From the NCBI GenBank assembly GCA_963691655.1, contig OY829326.1, forward strand, positions 144,168,998-144,232,997: a DNA stretch of 64,000 bases, in the 5' to 3' direction. Of this stretch, positions 13,061 through 23,070 are shown piece by piece. The DNA comes from Toxonevra muliebris (Eukaryota > Arthropoda > Insecta > Diptera > Pallopteridae). The notes beneath the pieces were generated by a model. That model searched no databases and was not told where the DNA came from. It worked only from the letters and a program-made list of their open reading frames with translations. Position 1 is the first letter of the stretch; every line of letters begins with the position of its first letter. The position numbers and the translations under genes were made by a program.

Positions 13061-14001
13061 CACCCAGAGAAATACTTATCTCGTTTGAAGAAAAGCGGCT
13101 ATCAAATTGAGGAAAAATGGGAATGATTTGGCGCCATAGAAACGGTTTCCTCATTTAGATATACAAAATTTCTTTGAATTGAGGAAATATTTTTTCTTTA
13201 TTTTAGAGAAAAATTTCTTTGAAAGAAGGAAGTTTTCTATAAATTAAAGAAATATGTCTTCAATTTGTAGAAATTGCGTTTTTCAAATGAATAATATTTT
13301 ATTTCATTATGAGAAATTGTATATAATTTAGGTACAATTTTCCTCAGTTTGAGGAATAATTTTTCATAAATTGAAGTCAATTTACTACCTTTTTAGAAAA
13401 AAAAAAAATCAATTTATGGAATATTTTCTACAATTTTGTTTTAATTAAAAGGCATAGAAATCATTTTTTTTTTTACTTGTATTCATTTATTATTTTATTT
13501 TTAATAAGTATTAAGGTTTATATTCATACATATTTCTACATACACTACAGGCGTCGTCGCCTTGAAATGATCAAAAGTTCCTTATGGCCATCAAAAAGTT
13601 ATAAATTGAAGTTTATTGAAATTTATATATTTCACAAAATATATCAACAGCCACAAACACAACCGCTTCCCTTGAAATAGAGACGGCAACTAAAAAATTC
13701 AAAAGAAAAACAAAGCATACGCGATTGTCTGCTAAGGCCAAAAGAGTAAAGCTAGTTTTTGTGTATACTAAAATTTTGTATGGAGAACATTTTTGGTATA
13801 TTCGTCTCTTTCTTACATTTTCTATACAAATAAATTTGTAAAAATGAAGACATAACTTACTTCAAATTGAACGCCATGGTTGCATGAAAGGAGCACATTT
13901 TTCTTCATTTTGGGGAAAATTTACTTAAACGAGAGAAATTTTCGTGGATTCAAATTGAGGAAACTTTTTCTTTGTTTTAGAGATGGGTATTTTTCTGGGT
14001 G
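13061..14001. mobile_element. TA-flanked MITE with CACCCAGA ends
   Basis: The left end CACCCAGAGAAATAC and the complement of the right end CACCCAGAAAAATAC match, and TA dinucleotides flank both (13059-13060, 14002-14003). The 941-bp interior repeats words such as AAATTGAGGAAA and TTTAGAGA. This fits a Tc1/mariner-type non-autonomous element; no transposase is visible. Confidence 0.7.
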
Positions 14002-14519
14002 TAAGCAGACGTTTAAAAATTTAATGAAAATTGCCTCAGAAAATTAAAAAAAAACAATTATAGCCTAACAAAAAAGTATTTTCGGATTGGAAAGTAATTT
14101 GTTTTTCAGTCATAACTGTCAGTCATTGAAAAAATCTTTTGTATGTATGTTGGACCGTTCTTGAAAATCGCTGAAAAGGGTCCGAAATCAAGTGAAAACA
14201 GGAGAATTTTTACCAGTGAGTTTGTTTTCTTCCTCTTTATAGTAGCTTCGTTGGCTGCCTTCGATGAATCTCGCTTTGCCCGTTATGTTTTTGATTGAGA
14301 TGATATTTTCAGGCAAATCAATGCTTTGCATGGATTTTCGCTAACGTTTTTGCACGAACTTTTTCCTCGATATTTGTGCTTGCATCGGTAAACTTTCCAA
14401 ACAAGAAAGTATTGAAGATTCCGATGTTGTTGCTTCTGAAGGTGAGGCTTCTTGTGAGCCAGTTAGCGCAAGCAACTCTGCTTTTCTGTTGAAAATAAAC
14501 TTTAAATCAAAAACAGTTA
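14002..14519. other. Intergenic DNA between MITE and repeat block
   Basis: No gene is recognised. The minus frame around 14341-14586 lacks family resemblance and overlaps the edge of a dispersed repeat. Confidence 0.3.
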
Positions 14520-14825
14520 CTGACCTAGAAAAACTATGAATGCAGGATTGCTCAGCATCACCTTCTCTTTTTGAATCCGAAGTCAAACCTCATGTGGAAG
14601 AAAACAAATTGGATTTGATCGCATAGTGTAACTAAGATTTCAAATTTATTTTTTTTATATATGACTTTTTAGAAAAAAAAAAACCGATGGAAGTAAAAAA
14701 TATCGTTAAATAGATTTTATTTTGATTTTTTTCCATCCATTGGCAATTAATCTCTAAAATTAGAATAAAGTATCCAGATTTCGGGGGGGTCAGAACCCCC
14801 AAAACCTCCACCTAAATACGGCCTT
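14520..14825 (-). repeat. Inverted copy of a dispersed repeat (partner at 42539-42860)
   Basis: This segment is the reverse complement, with scattered differences, of 42539-42860. It ends CTAAATACGGCCTTG, matching the start CAAGGCCGTATTTAG of the element at 42539. Confidence 0.7.
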
Positions 14826-16618
14826 GATTTTGAAAAGTTTAAAAATTAATAAAAAATAGAAAAAACCGTCGGATCCTTGCAAAATTAGACTTATTTGAAA
14901 GGTAATACAGAGAAATATTTTATTATGCAGTTTTTCTACCATCTGATTTCTCTTTCATCCTAAACTCTTCCGCCATATTTGATCCGGTATATTATTTTAA
15001 AATGTGACTGCAGATTTGTAACCAGCGGACCACTGCACTTTTCATTATGTCTGGCCGTTGGTGGGAGTAAAATAAAATCCGTTCTTTGTACCTTTTTTCC
15101 TGCACCCCTAGACATAAACACATCCTCTGCTTTAAGGGCGCATGAAAACAGTATGACTTAGGGCTTATTTGAAAGGGCATTATTCAGCCCTTAATTTCTA
15201 AATTTCGAAGTTTCTAGCACGTCAGGGTTCAGCTCTACAATTTAAGAAAATGGCCAAAAACGCTTTTTTTAGTGGTTTCAGTCCAATTTTTTCTAAAACG
15301 TGACGCAATGCGAAGTTTCTGACCTCAGATTTGTGTTCAGCATGGAAAATTCTATTGAACGATTTTTAAATATTTTTTACTTTAATCTGTTTCTTTCTTA
15401 AAAGTCAAATATAAAAAAATATTGGAAAAATAAATTTGAATTGAAATCGTGCTAAGTTTGTAGCACATTATGGCCAAAAACGGTATTTTTATGTGTTTAA
15501 AACTCATTTTTTCTAAAACGTGCCGTGATGGGAAGTTTTTGACCTCAGATTCGTGTTCAGCACGAAAAATTCATTCGCAAACACTAGGAACCATTTTATT
15601 CGCCAAACGCATGCAGGCAGTGTTATTGGATCAGCTCAAAAGTTTTAAGGCACAATCTTAAAATGTAATAAATTTTTTAACCCATTATTGCTCAGAGCAC
15701 CCCAACTCGGAAGATCTCTTTCAATGCTGTGATTGCACGAATTTAGGTAATATATGCGAACCTCATCCAGGCTCATTGGCAAGTCAATGAGTAATCGAAA
15801 TGATAGAAAATGTAATAGAAACCACATTGAATAATATATATTCTTCTCTTCAGTTGTCGAATAAATCTTTCGCCTTTTACTAATATTTATTTGAAAGAAT
15901 TTAAATTGATTATTCTGTGAATTTTTTGTCATTTTCGGCCATTTTTTTAGATTAAGATTAAGAAAACTCTGAAGCAAAAATTTTTCCTAAAGCTTTAAGA
16001 TATTTATCCACTGTTGTCTCTAGTCTGATAGGGCCCCATCAAATGCATCATCGTATTAAATTTATTGTATTTAAACATCAGTTTCATAAAAATTTTATAT
16101 GAATATTTTTTTGGAATGAAAACCCCCCCGAAAAAAATCCTGGCTACGGCCCTGCAGGGCAGTGTTAGTGGATCAGCTCCAAAATTTTTGGAGACAATCT
16201 TAAATTGTAAATAATTCTTTAACCCATTGTTGCTCGGAAGATCCCTTTTAATGCTGTGACTGTTCGAATTTAGGGAATATATGCCAATATCATCCGGGCT
16301 AATCAGCAATGATAATGGCCCAAATTCCTACTGATAATCATTTGGAAAATTGAGCCTCTGACTATTTTTAGCGTTTTTGGTATTTTTTTTAAGGTTGGGT
16401 AATGGGAAGCCAATGAGTTGTCAAAATTATGTCTTTCACGATAAAAAAAAAATGCACTTGAATTCATACTGAATAATATTTATTTGAAAAAATTTGAATT
16501 GATTATTTTGTGAATTTTTTGTAATTTTCGGCCACTTTTTTTTTAGGTTAATATTAAAAAAAAACTTGAAAAGAACAAATCCTAAAGCTTCAAGGCATTT
16601 ATCCTGGCTACGGCCCTG
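14826..16618 (+). repeat. Dispersed repeat with tandem duplication, ending CTGGCTACGGCCCTG
   Basis: From 14826 the sequence matches 42895 onward in direct orientation. It includes two units near 15230 and 15470 that share TTTTTTCTAAAACGTG and GACCTCAGATT. The portion from about 15610 to 16154 is followed by a second copy, 16155-16618, sharing GGATCAGCTC and AATGCTGTGA; both end with CTGGCTACGGCCCTG. Apparent reading frames here recur in the repeat and are not host genes. Confidence 0.7.
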
Positions 16619-16727
16619 CTATGTAGTATTAGTTTTTTGAGATTCATCTATTCGCTTTATTGTTTTATATATTACAATTAGATCTCTTTATTTAACAGCT
16701 TTTCATATTTATACAATTTCTGTTGCC

Positions 16728-16733
16728 TTTATT
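16728..16733 (-). terminator. Poly(A) signal of the DUF1091-like gene
   Basis: AATAAA on the minus strand, about 60 nt after the stop codon at 16793. The spacing fits a short fly 3' UTR. AT-rich surroundings make chance occurrence possible. Confidence 0.5.
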
Positions 16734-16792
16734 TTAATTGACACTGTCTAAGTCAGGGCAAACGAACGTTACAGTCTAGGGTTCAACACTTC

Positions 16793-17410
16793 CTACAATA
16801 ATTTCTTCTCCAATTTTAAATAATATTCCACATATGCATTAACTTGACCCGATAAGTTACCAATTATTTGATAATAACCATTCGGTATAAATGGAGGAAT
16901 TGCCTCCTGACGGAATTCACATTCGTTAAATACAATACGACGCTTTGTCAGAGGTGGCACAAAATTCCCCTTGAATTGTGGTGCATTTGGTGCACATTTA
17001 TGACAATGTGGCATAATCAAATTTTTATAAACGTTGTTCATTAGGTTTGATAATGGTCCTTTAGGAACTCCATAAGGCAATTTTTTGTAATTGGAATTCT
17101 CCTGAGATTTGTGTGCAAATGAAATTTCCACTATTAATTCATCGGTCAAATCGATTTTACTCTCAGCAAATCCACCAAGTCTAAATTCTTTAGTTCCATG
17201 TTTCAAAATTTTTAAATCCATATTAAAAACATCCTTGTTGAAGGATTCATATTTCAGCTTTAATGGCGTATATTTCCAAATCTGAAATAAGCAGAAAAAA
17301 GTAAATTCGAATATGTAATAGCTCTGTGGAATGTTGAATACATTTTTTGTTGCTAGTCCTGGAATTGCAGTAACCGCGTAGAAAATTACAAAAAATATTC
17401 CTTTCCACAT
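16793..17410 (-). CDS. Small secreted DUF1091-like protein, two exons
   Basis: Exon 1 is 17342-17410 and exon 2 is 16793-17281. They encode about 185 residues: a hydrophobic signal peptide (MWKGIFFVIFYAV...), then a domain resembling the dipteran DUF1091-type secreted family, with the sequence DLTDELIVEISF, a LPYG motif and the C-terminal hallmark P-P-F-I-P-N-G-Y-Y-Q-I. The 60-nt intron (17282-17341) ends in a pyrimidine run and TTTCAG; it is in frame without stops, so an unspliced reading also stays open, but it would insert a hydrophobic stretch atypical of the family. I prefer the Met at 17410 over that at 17440 because a TATA box lies at 17457-17465, which places transcription start near 17430. 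An AATAAA lies about 60 nt past the stop. Function is unknown; it is likely extracellular. It stands alone between repeats, 35 kb from cut. Confidence 0.72.
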   Translation of the reverse strand: MWKGIFFVIFYAVTAIPGLATKNVFNIPQSYYIFEFTFFCLFQIWKYTPLKLKYESFNKDVFNMDLKILKHGTKEFRLGGFAESKIDLTDELIVEISFAHKSQENSNYKKLPYGVPKGPLSNLMNNVYKNLIMPHCHKCAPNAPQFKGNFVPPLTKRRIVFNECEFRQEAIPPFIPNGYYQIIGNLSGQVNAYVEYYLKLEKKLL

Positions 17411-17456
17411 TTTTAAAATTATGTAGTTTTGAACTAACATGAGAATTTCGTTTAGG

Positions 17457-17465
17457 CTTTATATA
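17457..17465 (-). promoter_or_regulatory. TATA box of the DUF1091-like gene
   Basis: On the minus strand the sequence is TATATAAAG, 47 nt upstream of the preferred ATG at 17410. With initiation about 25-30 nt downstream, the transcript would begin near 17430, inside the longer reading frame and before the preferred start. This is the main argument for the shorter protein. Confidence 0.55.
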
Positions 17466-17967
17466 CCTATATTTTTAGATTTCGATAGTATTTTGAATGA
17501 TAGTGTTAATAAATTAATTAATTTATAAATGTGTGGCACAAAAAATTTGATCAATATATTCTACTTAAATTTACACATTCAAAAATTTCCTATTTCCAAG
17601 GAGGAAATAGAATTTATACCAAATCTATTGAGATGATTGATCAAAACATAAACCGTTGAGACCATCTCGTATTGTTGATTGAAAAAGGGGTTTCAGAACC
17701 CAAACTTATTTTCACCTTCAACTCAACAATTTATTATTCCAACGTAAATATATACCTACCTTTTTTTTTGGGTGTACTTAATAGTAATTGCTATTAATTT
17801 GTGCAAAATTGAAAATAATCGTGCTTGTAAATTTGTAATTGTTCATGTAATTTCTGCAAAAAAAAAGAAGAAATGTCACGCAATTTGTTGTGAAATTATT
17901 TTTATCTAGAATTATCAAAATTTTTAATCAACTAAATAACTATGACAATGAACTCGGAAACTGGGGT
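17466..17967. other. DNA upstream of the DUF1091-like gene
   Basis: AT-rich sequence between the TATA box and the MITE at 17971. It would hold any proximal promoter elements of the small gene; none is distinctive. Confidence 0.3.
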
Positions 17968-17970
17968 ATA

Positions 17971-19142
17971 GTGGCTGTTCACACAGGCGCAAGCATGAAC
18001 GCTTGTAGGGAGAGGTAAAAAAAATAGGTAGTTAGAAAAAGAGAGACCAGTTTCTATCTCTTTCTTACTACCTATTTTTCTACCTCTCAGACAGGAGTTC
18101 ATGCTTTTTTTTTCGTTCGTTGTAAGGTGGAAATCTTCATAGATATCGCTGTAGAACTCCTGTTCTACTGTTATGTCGGATTCCTACCGACTAAAACCAC
18201 CTCCTTGGTCTCCTCCCACTCTCCCCGCGGGACTACCCGTAGGTATTACTTCGCGGGGGTGGATCTAGTAGTTCAATTCTCGATCTGTTCCTGCTGTTCT
18301 GTTCTCTCTTTCAGTGGTGCGTAGCTTGATCATAATCCGCGCGGCCACTGTGCATGTCTTCTTCCAGTTTTCCACCGATTCGCACATCTGTGTGGTAAAA
18401 TTCTCTAGTGTTTGTGTCCTGCCAGAGGCTTGCTTCAGCTCCTCCCTCTCGTTTTCGAAGCGTGCGCAATGAAATACTACATGCCTCGGGTTTTCATTTT
18501 CATACGGACATGTTGGACAGTATGGGTCATCGTCATGTCCGAATCTATGCAGGTACTCCTTAAAGCATCCATGGCCGCTTAGCAGCTGCGTGATGTAAAA
18601 ATCTACATCCCCGTGCCTCCGTTGACACCACTTCGCAATGTCGGGAATCAGCGTAAATGTCGGGAGGCGCTGCTGCCACGCCGATATAGATCGTCGACGT
18701 TCCTCCATTTTTAATGTTCCCGTAGGTCTTTCTACTGCTTTATTATATAGCCTCTTGAGCTCTGTCGCATGTATGTCTATGGGCAGCTTTCCCGTGATGA
18801 CACATATCGCGTCCTGTGATACTGTTCGGAAAGCACTAGACACTCTCAATGCGCTTAGCCTTTGGACGGCTAGCATCTCCTTGATGTGCGACTTCTTTGC
18901 ACCTGCCCAAATGGGTGCTGCATATAACACTACAGAGTCTATCACACTGGACAAAAGCTGCCTTCTGCTCGCGCGTGGCCCTCCAACGTTTGGCATTATG
19001 CGCCGTTTATTTTCGCCGCTTTGCTGCTGACCGCTGTAAGATGGTCCTCAAAAGACATCCTAGTATCTATGAGCACTTCTAGATATCGGATGTGAGGTTG
19101 AGATATTATGGTGTTCATGCTTCCGCTAATGTAAACAACCAC
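17971..19142. mobile_element. Harbinger-like MITE split by an R1-like retrotransposon
   Basis: The left end GTGGCTGTTCACACAGGCGC and the right end, whose complement is GTGGTTGTTTACATTAGCGG, are related, and ATA flanks both (17968-17970, 19143-19145). A palindromic stretch lies at 18010-18087. The R1-like element at 18105-19112 is inserted into the right arm with GTTCATGC duplicated at 18097-18104 and 19113-19120. Removing it leaves a MITE of about 160 bp, sister to the one at 22473-22982. Confidence 0.8.
18105..19112 (-). mobile_element. R1-like non-LTR retrotransposon, 5'-truncated
   Basis: The minus strand encodes the end of a LINE reverse transcriptase polyprotein: from about 19110 a segment TIISQPHIRYLEVLIDTRMSFEDHL, a one-base frame slip near 19000, then 243 codons (18265-18996) with LYAAPIWAGA, HGCFKEYLHRFG and the Cys-His motif CPTCPYENENPRHVVFHC. 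The 3' UTR includes GGTTTTAGTCGGTAGGA, a word I associate with R1-clade elements, and a short poly(A) (plus-strand T run 18105-18113). An 8-bp duplication GTTCATGC flanks it. Truncation and frameshift show it is dead. Confidence 0.85.
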
Positions 19143-19253
19143 ATACACAGAATGTGTAACTACTCGTGTAAATGAAGACACTTTTGTTTGAATTCACGTT
19201 CCTCTGAGATTAGGGCTTAGGGTTTTCCATTAAGAACATAACAATTTTATCTA

Positions 19254-19690
19254 TTAATAAAACAATGAATTTTTTGAGATATTGAGTTCAAATTTATTGT
19301 GAGAGTTGTGTAACTTTTTGCGGATGCAACGGTGTCTCAAGAAGCACATGTGGGTTTGTTGCTGAGCAATAACGCACATTTTGCTTGTTAACAAAGCCAT
19401 TGAGTCAGAAATGAGCTTCATGATTTTTCGATGAAATTCTTCATTTTCTTTAAGCTTTGCCAGAGCCCAATCGCAGAAGTTTCGGCGTTTCAAATCATCA
19501 AGTGACTTTAGTTCTTTAGTCAATTTCATCTTGTAAGCATGTGTGCCAAGATCTTTTCGCAAAATACGTCACAGTGTCGTTCGAGCAATGCCCGATTCTT
19601 GAGAACGACGTGGAATCGACTGATTTTGAATCGATACACTTACGGCTGCGATATTTTCTTCACCGAATAAAAAATTCTTCCTTTCATAAT
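19254..19690 (-). pseudogene. mariner-type transposase fragment
   Basis: Minus-strand reading gives SIPRRSQESGIARTTL, a stop, then RILRKDLGTHAYKMKL and LKSLDDLKRRNFCDWALAKL. This is the helix-turn-helix to linker region of mariner-like transposases of the same broad group as the element at 27925. The catalytic domain is missing. Confidence 0.7.
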
Positions 19691-22004
19691 TACACAGGTT
19701 TACAAATTTTGGTAAATTGACCCGAGAAGGTAAATGTGTTTTTTTTTACGTATTTTTGCGCACTGAATTCAAATCCGTCACCTTTTTCTGCTATCAGGAA
19801 TTTTTAGATTTCATATTCTGGTAGTTTTGCATTGTCACAGCGACTAACAGTTGACCGCGACAATATCGGTAGGACAGGTTAGGTTTAGAGAAATGTGCTC
19901 CGAAAAACTGAGCGTCCACGGCGGCCAAAAATTTGTCAGTTGGCAGAATCTCGGCCAGATCCTCCAGCTCTTCAAATAATCTGTCTCCTAGAAAACGTTC
20001 ACAGTTTCTACAATAGTTTCAAGCTGCGACTCTAATTCTCATTCCAGCTAGAACTCGAATTTGTTTTCTTTTTAAACCGAGAAAATTCTGAGTTCTTTTC
20101 TTATAAGAGAATGCCATAAGCCTCGGACTATCTTACAGTCACTCCGGGCTTGCCAGGATATATCGGACAATGTCGGTAAATCGTTTCAAAAAAGGGGAAG
20201 CCCATAACAGAGACACTGAAAAAATTGTATTTGTTTTACTTTGGATTCAGAGTAACTGGCACAGAAAAGCCGAAATGGGTACCGAAACTATTTTGGAATA
20301 CGTGTCGAGCCAAGCTTTACAAACGGCAGATGGGAACTTCCTCGGTAAAGGAAAAAGTGACAGCTACAGGAAAACTATTGTGATCTTTTAAGGAATTACC
20401 GTAAAACGGGGGTTTAAATATAGTTGAAAATCCATTTTCTTCATTTCCTGCTAGATTTCTCCTTTGACAACTTCAGCGATGCTAGAAACGAGTAAGGAGA
20501 GCGGCTACAAAAGTACAAAGGTTTTTGAAGTGAGGGCATGCTCAACGATTACGATGTTGGTCTTCTTCAAAAAACGGACCCAAAAACTGGCATTTTTTTA
20601 AAAAATAGAATCACAATTGATTTTTCAAAAAACCTGACTTAGGGCTGCTCGCAAGGGGGAAGGGGAAGCGAGACTTTGGTATTCCTGGCAATTAAATGAA
20701 CGAATTGAACATGTTTTCTGGAGCAAAATTTCAAGTCAAGTGCAAAAAATACTTTCCTAAATTTAAGTTGAAAAACCTTAAAAAACTATATTTTTTTTAA
20801 ATGTTTTTTACTTTACACTTGCACTCTTAAAGCACCCTAAAAAATTGAAAACCATGGTTAAATACGAGCACGTAAAATTGATATATTCTAAATAAAATAT
20901 GATGACCAACGAATGAAACCGAACGGTTCGGTTTCATTCTTTAACATTCATTCGAGTCTCGGCTTCGGTTTCGTTCCGGTTTTGAAGGAAAGTGATCAAA
21001 ATAAGTTTGACAATCACACATGAGATTAATTACTAAGTTACTAATAATCTTTTATGGCTTACAATCATTGTTTCACCACATTGAAATTAAGAAAATACGT
21101 CTGAAACAACAAATATTCAAAATTAATGGCCATATTCCATCATATTTGTTTAACTCTTCACAACAGAAATTTAATGACTATACATATAGAATCCGACCGA
21201 TTATGATATTTTTTGCCGAACTGATGCCGATGCTGATGTTCCACTATGATAAAAATTTTAGTCGATGCTGATACCGAAGCCGATGTCGATATATACAGTA
21301 AAAATAAAATTCTAAGTGTCAACTTCACGTGCAATTGGTGCATCTTGCGTATGATAAACGTGGCCCTGTTGGCAGAAAATAATTTTTGGAGGAACTACTG
21401 GCAGCACCAGTTCTAAACTTGGGTGCGATAGGCTTATCATATGCCCATCTTAAACTAAATGATTAAAAAAGCGGAAAGTAATCGGAAACTATTGAATCCA
21501 ATGTTGATGCTATTTAAAGGAACAAAAGCTAGGCTAGGTTCGAGGCGATTTTTCTCGATCGACGCAATCAGGTTACAATGCAATTATTAGCGGGCTAAAC
21601 CTTCCTCCCCCACGGATGCGCTAGTGATTGTATGCTACAATTTTTTGCTTAGAAAAATGTTTGGCGTGGGGGCGAGATTTCCCATGAAATACAGAAGATA
21701 GAGGAGAATTGATACTCTGTCATATCTGAGAGTTTGCGTTTGTTTGTGTATACGAGAGTTTAGACCAAAGTTGCTAGGCCCTTGATTCTTACCGTTACCG
21801 CTCTTAGACTAAGAGAATCCAACGTGTGGAGGTCAGCAATCTATGGATGGACACTCTACAATTTTGAGTGAGACAAAGCGAAAGGGTCAAAATGGAATCA
21901 AAGCTGACTTAGCTGTGGCCACAGATTATATGATTTTATTACTAGAATTCCAACTCTATATTCAACCAGGGAAGACTGGGGGAAAGCAGCTTGACTTTTA
22001 CATA
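19691..22004. other. Intergenic DNA with old repeat debris
   Basis: A near-perfect 29-bp palindrome is centred at 20925 (20911-20939, half-site GAATGAAACCGAAC). It sits in a patch rich in CGGTTT/CCGATG words running to about 21300. The stretch 20120-20400 hints at a decayed LINE RNase H but is too broken to call. Confidence 0.4.
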
Positions 22005-22472
22005 TAAGACGGTACGATTCGGACTTCCAATATCAAGGGAACGAAATAGCAGATAAAATGGCTAGAAAAGGCTCTGATATGGACATAAACGTGGTGGATA
22101 CCTCACTACAATCTCCGATGTGTGAACTATTTAGGAGAATAGACGAGTACACTATCACGGTGTCAAATAGCGATTGTACTACCCTAAATGACTGTGAAGT
22201 TTCACGGACTCTATGGCCAAGGTTAGATAGGAAGAACACAAATGTCTTCTTAGGGCACAACAAATCTGCAGTACGTCTGCTCACATGAGTCATAACTGGA
22301 CATTGTGCTATTGCACCAATGCTACAACGGTATGGTATTCCGACGAGCGGACTGTGCAGAAGCAGTCATGATGAAGAAGAGACAGAATCATTTCTTCACT
22401 TTCTATGTCAAAGTCCAAAGCTGCAGATGAGTAGACCCTAATGCTTAGGGTCACGCTTTTTCAATAGTCTAA
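22005..22472 (+). pseudogene. Non-LTR retrotransposon C-terminal fragment, left half
   Basis: Plus-strand reading gives GNEIADKMARKGSDMDI (end of RNase H), a long linker (to about 22288), a stop, then VITGHCAIAPMLQRYGIPTSG and the degraded zinc-knuckle-like CR..HDEEETESFLHFLC. The sequence stops at the MITE beginning 22473 and resumes at 22983. Confidence 0.7.
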
Positions 22473-22982
22473 GTGGCTGTTCAGACGAGTGCAGGCATGA
22501 ATCATGTCTGAAAGAGAAAGGTAGAGAAAAAGAGATAGCAGAGTAGCACCGAAAATCCAAAAATAAAATAAAAATCGGCGCATAGATGAATGTTCCATGT
22601 TCATATTGTTCCGATTTTGCCACTTTCCTTCATAATTTTTTTGAAGTTGAATAGGCAACATGAACGCAAACAAACAATACGCATCTAGGGCACACACAGT
22701 CTTCATTTTCTTGCTATTTTTTTATAAACTTATTTTAATTTCTTAAGAGATTGTTGCTTTTATTTTTTATTTAATGTAAAGTACATATTTAAGGCACATA
22801 ATTGATATTTCTTTTGCATTTTTTGCGAACAAAAGAACCTACCTTAATGAGCACAAGAAAAAGTGACAAAATTACATTTCCACCGTTCCTTTTTGATTAG
22901 AAAAAGTCCGTCATCGTTGCACTCATGTGAAGACGACACGCCTGCCCAGGCTTTTCATGCTTGCTCCCGTCTGAACAGCCAC
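22473..22982. mobile_element. Harbinger-like MITE inserted in a non-LTR fragment
   Basis: The ends are GTGGCTGTTCAGACGAGTGC and the complement of GTGGCTGTTCAGACGGGAGC, flanked by TAA on both sides (22470-22472 and 22983-22985). It is 510 bp. The ends are closely related to those of the MITE at 17971-19142. Confidence 0.85.
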
Positions 22983-23070
22983 TAACAGAGATAACGAAAG
23001 TGGAACTATCGGATCTCCTTACCTTCATCCGGAGAACCAAATGATTCAATAAAGACATTAACTGGACCGC
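22983..23070 (+). pseudogene. Non-LTR retrotransposon fragment, right half
   Basis: Reading on after the MITE gives TEITKVELSDLLTFIRRTK, the usual LINE C-terminal tail, which joins FNSL before the MITE. Hence the MITE entered a retrotransposon already present. Confidence 0.65.

Noticed and set aside
20120..20400. Possible LINE RNase H remnant
   Set aside because: Only a few residues resemble the motif and the frame is not coherent.
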